Shown here: positions 55,854-64,000 of the stretch, in pieces | How positions within the stretch are numbered: position 1 is the first letter of the stretch | Layout: each line of letters starts with the position of its first letter | NCBI GenBank assembly: GCA_003996215.1 | Contig: QJPP01002951.1 | Location: forward strand, 124,001 to 188,000 | Direction of reading: 5' to 3' | Origin: Jaltomata sinuosa | Lineage: Eukaryota > Streptophyta > Magnoliopsida > Solanales > Solanaceae | Length of the DNA: 64,000 bases | Position numbers and translations under genes: made by a program | Notes under the pieces: generated by a model | What the model was told of the DNA's origin: nothing | The model's database searches: none | What the model saw: the letters and a program-made list of their open reading frames with translations, nothing else

Positions 55854-58800
55854 CTACAGCTGGTTGATTAGCCCAAGGTCCAACCTATTCTTCTCAAATG
55901 CTTCTCTTCCCAAAGCTTTGGTAAATATGTCTGCAATTTGTTCATCAGTTCCACAAGGCACCATTTTAATCAGCCCCTTTTCAACACAGTCTCTGAGAAA
56001 GTGATGTCTTACATCAATGTGCTTAGTTCTTTTGTGCTGAACAGGATTCTTGGCCATATTAACTGCACTGGTGTTGTCATAAAATATGGGAATGCATCCA
56101 AGATTTATGCCATAGTCACTGATCTGTTGCTTAATCCAAAGTAACTGAGAGCAACAAGAAGCAGCAGATACATATTCAGTCTCAGCTGTTGATAGTGCAA
56201 CATAGTTCTATTTCTTTGTAGCCCAAGACACAAGACATGATCCTAAAAAGTGTGCCATTCTAGAAGTACTCTTTCTATCCATCAGGTATCCAGCATAGTC
56301 CGCATCAGCATAACCAATTAGATCAAAGGAGTCACCTGCAGGATACCAAAGCACCGGTCCTTGAGTTCCTTTGAGGTACCTTAGGATTCTTTTTACAGCC
56401 TTCAGGTGAGACTCTTTGGGGGAAGATTGGAACCTAGCACATAACCCTACACTGAACATGATATCAGGCCTACTAGCAGTGAGGTACAACAGAGATCCTA
56501 TCATTCCTCTATATTTGTTTCAACAACAGCAACTCCAGCATCATCCTTGTCCAGTTTTGTAGTGGTAGCGATAGGCGTATCATTAGTCTTAGCCCCTTCC
56601 ATCTCAAATTTTTTTCAGCAGTTCTTTAACATACTTCTATTTATGAATGGAAGTTCCAGTCTTGGTTTGATGTATTTGTAGTCCCAAGAAAAAAGTCAAC
56701 TCACCCATCATGCTCATCTCAAATTCACTACTCATCAAAGATGCAAACTCTTTGCTTAGCACATCATCAGTAGCTCTAAAGATTATGTCATCCACATATA
56801 TCTGCACAATGAGGAGACTGCTTCCTTGTCTTCTAATGAATAGAGTGTTGTCTATCTTTCCTCTTACATAGTCATACTCTATTAGAAAAGAGGACAGTCT
56901 GTCATACCATGCTCTTGGAGCTTGCTTCAATCCATACAAGGCTTTGTCCAGTTTATAAACATGCTCAGACAACTCAAAGCTTTCAAACCCAGGGGGCTTT
57001 TTTACATATACTTCTTCCACTAGATATCCATTTAAGAAAGCGCTTTTGACATCCATCTGAAATAGTTTGAACTTCATATGAGAGGCAAAGGCAATCAACA
57101 TTCTTATTGCTTCTATTCTGGCCACAGGTGCAAAGGTTTCATCATAGTCAATACCTTCTTATTGATTGTAACCTTGTACCACCAGTCTGACTTTGTTTCT
57201 AGTCACTGCTCCTTGATCATTCATCTTTTTCCTGAACACCCACCTTGTTCCAATGATGGTTCTGTCAGCAGGTTTGGGAACCAGGTGCCATACTTTGCTT
57301 CTTTCAAATTGGTTTAGCTATTCTTGCATTGCAATAATTCAATCAGCATCTTGTAAGGCTTTTTTGATATTATTAGGTTCTATTAGTGACAGGTAGGCTG
57401 AATAAGCACCCATGTTTTTCACCTTATTCCTTGTTTGCATGCCTGAATCCATAGGGGAAATAATATTTTCAATGGGATGTGAGCTCTTGTGTTTCCAATT
57501 TCTTCCAGCCATAGGTTGTGAGGGTCTAGGTGCATCTAAGTGATAAGCTGGTTCTTCTTCATGAGTGATTCCCCCCGACTCCTGCACTTCTCCTTGTTCT
57601 TCAGTTGGTGAACTATCTCTGAGGGGCTTTTGTTCATGCTCATCTTATGAGTCATCAACTAGTCCAATCCTGGTGTCATTATCACAGGACTTACTTTCAC
57701 AATCTTCTTCATCAAAGATGACATGGATACTCTCTTCCACACAGCTTGTTCTTTTGTTAAATACTTTGTAAGCTTTACTTTGTGAGGAGTATCCTAGGAA
57801 TATGCCCTCATCACTTCTGGCATCAAATTTTTCTAGAGCATCCTTTCCATTGTTGTGAACATAACATTTACAGCCAAAAGGTCTTAGGTAGGTTAGGTTT
57901 GGCTTTCTCCCCTTAAGCAGTTCATAAGGTGTCTTTTCCAACAGAGCCCTAATCATGCACCTATTCAGTAAGTAAAAAGATGTGTTTACTGTCTCAGCCC
58001 AGAAGCTCTTTGGAAGACCACTGACAATTAAAATAGTCCTTGCCATATCTTCAAGAGATCTATTCTTCCTTTCGACCACTCCATTTTGCTGAGGAGTTCT
58101 TGGTGCAGAGAAATTGTGATCAATTTCATTTTTAGCACAAAAGGTCAGGAATTTTGAATTTTCAAACTCAATGCCATGATCGGATCTTATACCTGACACA
58201 TCAATGCTCAACTTATTTTGTACCACTTTGACAAAATTTTTGAATACTTCAAAGGTTTCATCCTTGGAGCTCAAAAAGAGTGTCCAGGTAAACCTGGAGT
58301 AGTCATCCACAATCACAAACACATATCTCTTCCCACCTCTGCTGAGAACCCTCATAGGTCCACATAGATCCATGTGTAGTAGTTGAAGAGGTTTAGTAGT
58401 GCTAACCATCTGTTTAGGTTTGAAGGAAGATCTCACATATTTTCCCTTGCCACAGGAACCACACACAATGGATTCATTTAGTTTGTTCTTTGGCAGACCT
58501 AGTACCAGTCCTTTTGACACCAGCTTGTTGATAGTTAAGAAATTTTAATATCGTATTCGTTTGTGCCATAGTAGTGAAATGCTTGAAATGGCACTCAAGA
58601 AGGTTAGCTCATACTCTAGAGGATCCATGATGTCAGCTTTGTACACATTCTTGTGTCTTCTTCCCTTCAGTACTAAATTGCCATTTGTCACCTTTGTCAC
58701 AGAGCAGTCAGTAGCAGTAAATAGCACATTATTTCCTTTGTCACACATTTGAGAGATGCTCAGTAGATTGTGTTTCAGTCCATGCACGTAGTACACATTA

Positions 58801-59210
58801 TCTATTGCATGAGAGTCAGACCTTCCTACTTTTCCTATGCCAACAATCTCACCAGTTTTTCCATTACCAAAGGCCACACTTCCACCTTGAAAGTCTAAGA
58901 GTGACAAGAAATTATCTTTGCTTCCAGTCATATGTCTAGAACAGGCACTATCAAGGTACCAAGGATTGCTCTTCCTGGTCTCTTCTTGCTCAATATCACT
59001 ATCTAAGCCTGCCATAAGAGCAAGTGTTGATTCTGCTAACTCTTCTCTTTCATAATCTTTTTCAGAGTCACTTATGGCTATTAGTGACAAATTATGGGGA
59101 TCCTCATCATCAGACTCATCATTCTTGTGATCTGTCGTGGCAGCTAAAGCTTTATGAACAGCTATGTCGACTTCTTGTGAGGTCATCCTTCTGTGGTATG
59201 GAAGTATGAG
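55854..59210 (-). pseudogene. Copia gag-end/PR-INT-RT-RH, broken
   Basis: 58545-59210 has an acidic gag tail, then the protease motif WYLDSACSRHMTGSK and the pre-integrase end LWHKRIRY followed by a stop. Integrase (57645-58520) shows VDDYSRFTW, SDHGIEFEN and QQNGVVERKN, so all three catalytic acids are kept. RT (56637-57125) has FKLFQMDVKSAFLNGYL and IYVDDIIF. RNase H lies at 56208-56504 (YADADYAGYLMDRKSTS) and ends at 55854-56057 (HIDVRHHFLR, ADIFTKALG). Stops or frameshifts separate each block, for example at 56637 and 57645. Confidence 0.92.
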
Positions 59211-59589
59211 TGTAACAACCGGGTCCGTCATTATGGGTAGTCCAATTGTACCAAGCTTTAGATTTAGAAAACTCCGAGTATGGGATTTTGAAATTCTGGG
59301 CTAGGCTAGCCTCGGCCGGTTTTAGAGCAAGGTAGAGTCTAGGGAAATTCGGATAAGGATTGGTTTATGTGTCTTATGTTAAGATAGTCTTCTGCGTAGC
59401 CAAGACATAAAGGAGTTTGGGAGACTTTTCAGAATCAAATTTGGGTAAGTAGAACTCCCGGAATCGCGTTTGACGTGAAGGGGTTATTTCAAGTCATCGG
59501 GGAAAGCAGGTGTGTTGTAAAATGGCCAAAACTAGGAAATTTCTAAACATTCTGTCCGTGAAGAGCACAACCGTCCATGGTAGCGGCCT

Positions 59590-59715
59590 CCGCTATAGCG
59601 GTGGAAAATACCGCTATAGCGGTGGTCAAGGCGGTCAATACCACTTAAGACCGTTATAGCGAAAGTCGTTCGCTATAGCGGAACTACTATAGCGGAGCGG
59701 GGACCGCTATAGCGG
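59590..59715. repeat. Cluster of CCGCTATAGCGG palindromes
   Basis: The perfect 12-bp palindrome occurs at 59590, 59611 and 59704. Imperfect copies lie at about 59651 (CCGTTATAGCG), 59671 (CGCTATAGCGG) and 59686 (CTATAGCGG). The LTRs of the first element have decayed forms (CCGCTACAGCGG near 7368). Confidence 0.9.
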
Positions 59716-60440
59716 GCCGACGAGATTTTAATGCAGAAACATTCCCCAAAAATATTCAGTTTCACAACTTTGTTTTGGGAGAAGGGCTAGGCAATTCCAG
59801 GCGATTTTCCTCCTTTTTCCTTCGATTTCTTCCCTAAGGTAAGGTTTATACTCCCCAATCTTTGTACTACGTTCCCTATGCAGTAGAATTGCTAGAAGGG
59901 AACTTAGAAAAAGGTTGAAATAACCTAAGAATGGTGGAATCTGGGGAAGGAAGGGGATTCCAAGCATGAATGTTCTTGGGCATTGTTAAAAGTATGTTAT
60001 TATGATCATAGGTTGTTAAATTCTCTATTTTTATCCGTAAAAATGATAGAAGTAGGTGAATTAATGATGGAAAAGCATGGGAAAAGGGTGGGATGATCAT
60101 GGGTTGCCTGAGGTTTAGGGATTTGGTGTAATCTGGGTATTGTGAAGGCCTTGTATGTACTTGTGTGTTAATTTAGACTAAGAACGTGATAGGAATCCGG
60201 AACACGAGAAAGCTCGGGTTGAATAGAGCTTGGATCATTTTGAGGTAGGTGATGGCTTACGATTTCTGTGAATGTTGTATATTCTTGTACTCATATCTAA
60301 GTGTTTGTATGAATTACATTGCTTAGGGAAGTTGTGTTGAATGTCTAAGGTTCCTGCTTTACAGTCTGTGATTTGAACGGTGTTTGCTTGTTGGTTTACA
60401 AGTTGTCTGATCATCTATTTGACAGTGGGTTGTTCACATT

Positions 60441-60592
60441 CGATTGGCTTGGGTACCACACCTGGTACGGGTATAACAAATGGTTGGCTCGGGTACCATG
60501 CCTGGTACAGGAATACTAACGGTTAGCTCGGGTACCACGCCTGGTACAGGAATACTAACGGTTAGCTCGGGTACCACGCCTGGTACGGGTTT
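60441..60592 (+). repeat. 38-40 bp tandem repeat in the LTR
   Basis: Four units of GGTTRGCTCGGGTACCACGC followed by CTGGTAC and an A-rich spacer. The last two units are nearly identical. Confidence 0.9.
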
Positions 60593-61433
60593 ACTTTTGT
60601 TGCATCATTGCACTTTTATTATTGTGTTGCATTGACTGATATTGGTTCTGTGAGTGGACCAGGCTGCTTATTGAAATATGTTATTGGTTTGATGGCCCTT
60701 GAGCGTCTGGGAATTTCTGTATAACTATTGTGTTGGTCTTGGTTTAGGCCGGGTTGTTAATTGACATTTTGTGTTGTCTAGAGGGGATCCCAGGGTGGGT
60801 CCGGGCTAGACAAAAAGGTATAGTTATTGGTATATGGTTGTGGATTAGAGTATAGGTGGTGGAATTCATGCGGGAATAAGCTAAGTAGAGACTTGTAGTC
60901 TAAGTGTGTCTGTTGATATTGTTGCATGTCTTCCATACCTTTTACTTGATATTGTCGTACTATTTATACATTATTTATTTGAAAACTGGTTGATGATCCT
61001 ACCAGTACACAGTGGTGGTATACTGATACTGCACTTGCTTTTCTTTTAGTGAGTACATGAAATCTTCCAGCGGCTGAGACGCGACCTCATCTATAGCACT
61101 GGCGTATTCTGACATCAAGGGTGAGTTGCTTGATCAAGCTACCTTGGATTTATCTCTAGAGTTTCGGGTTAAAACTACTTTCTTATTTCTTTTTGGGATT
61201 GGATCCCCGTACTCTAGATACTGGTAGTACTGTTTGGTACTGCGACTTTCAGTTTCTAGGGGGATTTTCCGCAGGATGATATTAATGCTATAGTTCTTTA
61301 CTTATTTAATTGCTAGTTTACTTCTGTTTGCTAGTTTTAGGCTGTTAGTCTAGGTAAAGGGTTGAACTCTATTGGTTCGCTCATCTGGGAGTTGAGCGGG
61401 TGCCACTCACAATGGTCTGGGTCGTGACAAAGA

Positions 61434-61446
61434 TGGTATCAGTGCC
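61434..61446 (+). other. Primer-binding site, one base changed
   Basis: TGGTATCAGTGCC stands where the first element has TGGTATCAGAGCC: one mismatch to initiator tRNA-Met. Confidence 0.85.
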
Positions 61447-61649
61447 CTAGGTTCGTTGATCTCGTCATACCAAACAGTTCTAGTAGAGTCTTGCGGAACG
61501 GTGCGGAGACGTTCGTACTTTTCTTCGAGAGGCTATGGGGCTTTAGGAAATACTATCTCTTCCTTCTTTCCTTCGTGCTATAACTTGATTCCAATTGGTA
61601 TCTGGTGATAGAAATTAGTATCTAACCTTATTCACTCTTCTGTCCACAG

Positions 61650-62993
61650 ATGGTTACTACAAGGAACAACGGAGCAAGGCCAGCGGTCCCAGCAGCGGGC
61701 CCGGCAGTTCATGGCAGAGGTAGGGAAAGGGGAAGGGGACGAGCTGGAGCCAACCTGCTAGGGGTAGAGCTCAAGTTATTGCTGAGGTTCGTGAAGCGAC
61801 CCCTCCCCCACCTCAGGATCATGTGGCGAAAGAGGTGGAAGTGATTGTGGAAGATGAAGGGGAGCAAGCGGAGGGGCATTGGTTGGGGGCGCAGGCCTTC
61901 TGCTATGACACCGGAAGACTTTCAGCAAGCTTAGAACATTCTGAGTGGGTTGGTTGGTGCTGGAGCCATACCTGCAACTTATGCAAATCAGGCCTTGGAT
62001 ACTCAGTCAGCGGTTACTACAGCGCTTAGTACGGATGCAACTTTGGGCACGAATGGTTTCTTCAGGCCAATGCTAGGCCCAGTGATGACAGGGAATGAGC
62101 ATGAGATGCTGACCAAGTTTCTCAAGCTGAAACCTCCTACGTTTCAGGGTATGGATAGGGAGGATGCTTATGAGTTTATATTGGATTGCTATGAGAGGTT
62201 GCACAAGTTGGGTATTGTACGTCGGCATGGGGTTGAATTTGTCACTTTTCAGTTGCAGGGTGATGCGAAGCTGTGGTGGAGGTCTCATGTTGAGTGTCGA
62301 TCTTCTGTTCTACTTCCACTGACTTGGGAGCAGTTCCATGCCTTGTTCTTGGATAAGTACGTACCCCGTACTTTGAGGGACCGGAAGAAAGATGAGTTCT
62401 TGAATTTGGAACAAGGTGGCATGTCGGTCTCGGCTTATGAGGCCAAGTTCCATGCCTTGTCTCGCTTTGCTACACAGATGTTGGGGTCCGAGGAGGAACG
62501 GGTCCGGTTGTTTGTCAAGGGTCTGAATACTGAACTGCAGGTACTGTCAGTGCATATGACTTCTTCAGAAAAGGGCTTTAATGATGCGGTGGATTATGTG
62601 AAGAAGTTAGAGGGAGTTAGGCAAGCGGGGCAGTCTAAGGCTTTAGCCAAGAAGCCCCGAAATAAAGGAAACTATGGTGGTTCATATTCATGGGGCCATA
62701 ATCAGCAGGCTTACTCGGCCCGTCCTATTCAGTCAGCTCTACCAGCTACTACAGGTGGTCGTCAGGAAGCTCAGTCTTCTGCTCCTAGAGGCCAGAGAGC
62801 GTCTTATACATCAGCTAGCAGGCCTGCACTTGACCATGGTTGCTTCCATTGTGGTGACCTGGGCCACTTTAAGAGAGAGTGTCCACATAGGCAGGCAGGT
62901 AATCAGGGTCAGCAGCAGACTAGAGCAGTGGTCCCAGCAGGCAGAGGCGATAATGCTAGGGGTCGTCCACAGGGTGGGCGAGGCAATTTTTAG
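61650..62993 (+). pseudogene. gag of the second Ty3 element, frameshifted
   Basis: ATG 61650 opens with MVTTRNNGARPAVPAAGPAV and an Arg/Gly stretch. Frameshifts near 61755 and 61880 break it. From 61950 the frame is open to a TAG at 62991: the gag domain includes FLKLKPPTFQGMDREDAYEF, GDAKLWWRSHVE, LFLDKYVPRTLRDRKKDEFL and MSVSAYEAKFHALSRF. The zinc knuckle is intact (CFHCGDLGHFKREC at about 62840-62881). The TAG stands where the first element has CAG. Confidence 0.92.
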
Positions 62994-64000
62994 GGAGGCT
63001 GGAGAGACAGGGGGAACGGTGATGCAGGTAGGGATGCGGTGCATCCAGCCCAAAAAGTTGCCTGGATTGATGATCGGGCTCATTGCTATGCTTTTCCAGG
63101 GAGAACCGAGGCGGAAGCCTCAGATGCGGTGATCACAGGTACCATTCTTGTCTGCGATAAAATGGCTTCGATATTATTTGACCCAGGTTCTACATATTCT
63201 TATATGTATGTGAGTTTTGCATTGGGGATGGATTTGATTTATGATATCCTTGATTTCCCTATTTATGTTTCTACCCCGGTTGGAGAGTCCGTGATTGTGA
63301 CTCATGTATATCGTGATTGTTCTGTTGTATTTGTGGGGTTGCATACTTGTGTAGACTTGATAATTCTGAATATGGTTGATTTTGATATTATCTTGGGTAT
63401 GACCTGGCTATCTCCTTATCATGTTGTGTTGAACTGTAACACCAAGACTATGGCTTTAGAGATTCCGGGTAAGGATAGACTAGAGTGGGAGGGTGTGTAC
63501 AGGCCTAAGCTAGTTAAGATAATATCGTTTGTTCGGGCTAGGAAGCTAGTGGGGAGGGGGTGTCTAGCCTTCTTAGCTCATCTCCGGGATGATAGTGTAG
63601 ATTCCTTGCCTATTGAGTCAGTTCCAATGGTTTCTGAATTTTTAGAGGTGTTTCCAGTGGACTTGTCTGGTATGCCTCCGGACAGGGATATAGATTTTTG
63701 TATTGATTTGGAGCCAGGCACACGTCCCATTTCCATTCATCCGTATCGTATGGCTCCGGCAGAGTTAAGGGAACTTAAGACTCAGCTGCAGGAACTCCTA
63801 GATAAGGGATTTATACGTCCCAGTGCTTCACCCTGGGGTGCTCTGATTTTATTTGTAAAGAAGAAGGATGGTAGTATGCGGATGTGCATAAATTATAGGC
63901 AGTTGAACAAGGTGACCATCCAAAATAAGTACCCTTTACCCCGTATAGATGATTTGTTTGACCAACTTCAGGGTGCGTTAGTGTTTTCAAAAATTAACTT
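62994..64000 (+). pseudogene. pol start of the second Ty3 element (protease, RT N-terminus), partial
   Basis: The frame continues open from the gag stop to the window end. The protease region has [14 protein letters not shown] (about 63178). RT begins [20 protein letters not shown] and [14 protein letters not shown], where the usual CID reads CIN. The last codons read SKIN where the first element has SKID; that Asp is the first catalytic residue of RT motif A, so this RT is probably inactive. The rest is outside the window. Confidence 0.88.

Larger units (their letters stand above)
54587..59210 (-). mobile_element. Ty1/copia element 2, interrupted by a Ty3 element
   Basis: On -, from right to left: the end of gag, protease, integrase, RT, RNase H and the 3' LTR (54587-55642). 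At 59211 a Ty3 element on + cuts the gag region, so the 5' part, if kept, lies beyond the right end of the window. The same family as copia element 1 at 33820. The group may be SIRE/Maximus- or Tork-like; I cannot tell which. Confidence 0.9.
59211..61429 (+). repeat. 5' LTR of the second Ty3 element
   Basis: 2219 bp, starting TGTAACAACCGGGTCC and ending GTCGTGACA. Palindromes of the type CCGCTATAGCGG cluster at 59590-59715, and the 38-40 bp array is at 60441-60592. Confidence 0.93.
59211..64000 (+). mobile_element. Second Tekay/Del-type Ty3 element, cut by the window end
   Basis: LTR, PBS, gag, protease and the start of RT, all on +. The layout and sequence match the element at 1-9193, and its coding part is better kept: one frame runs from 61950 to the end of the window with a single stop. 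It lies inside copia element 2 and so entered after it. The right part, including the 3' LTR and target duplication, is outside the window; the left flank ends ATGAG. Confidence 0.93.

Overview
This looks like intergenic, transposon-dominated nuclear DNA from a eudicot plant, most likely of the nightshade family. It is AT-rich, holds one intact host gene, and is otherwise layered with decayed mobile elements: two Ty3 (Tekay/Del-type chromovirus) LTR elements, two Ty1/copia elements, an L1-type LINE, Helitrons, hAT, CACTA, Mutator-like and Stowaway-like DNA elements, and an Au-type SINE. The family assignment rests on recalled resemblance of these repeats to nightshade repeats, not on a database search.

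Layout. 1-9193: a Tekay-type element on + whose 5' LTR is cut by the window start; its gag-pol has 15 in-frame stops and at least three frameshifts. 9194-11382: a probable old LTR remnant with a 41-bp tandem repeat. 11520-12118: the end of a CACTA element. 12196-13414: an element with long inverted ends. 13472-14820: a Helitron-like repeat block. 14977-16605: two hAT elements, side by side, each with its 8-bp target duplication. 16910-17155: an LRR receptor-kinase gene fragment. 19110-19800: a palindrome-rich repeat. 20480-21907 and 23033-24101: two Helitrons on - with exact A/T boundaries, with a pseudogene of the NAM-associated/SANT type between them. 24336-26660: SINE, Stowaway MITE and microsatellites. 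27470-32935: a LINE on -. 33820-37540: a truncated copia element on -. 38768-42394: Helitron-type blocks with a hAT inserted. 42754-43368: a hAT with near-perfect ends.

43483-47612 holds the host DOG1-like family: a broken copy on + (43483-43838) and an intact single-exon gene on - (46851-47612). These lie among further MITEs and a long inverted-repeat element at 44955-45780.

49895-51075 is a Mutator-like element with arms of about 200 bp carrying two exons and the introns of a class XI myosin gene (a Pack-MULE-like capture). 51354-53918 is a head-to-tail pair of Helitrons. 54587-59210 is a second copia element on -, interrupted at 59211 by a second Tekay-type element on + that runs off the right end of the window. 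No CRISPR array, operon or prokaryotic feature is present. The only likely functional host protein is the DOG1-like one. The most notable structures are the myosin-capturing element, the Helitron tandem, the palindromic block and the CAG-to-TAG decay of the Ty3 elements.
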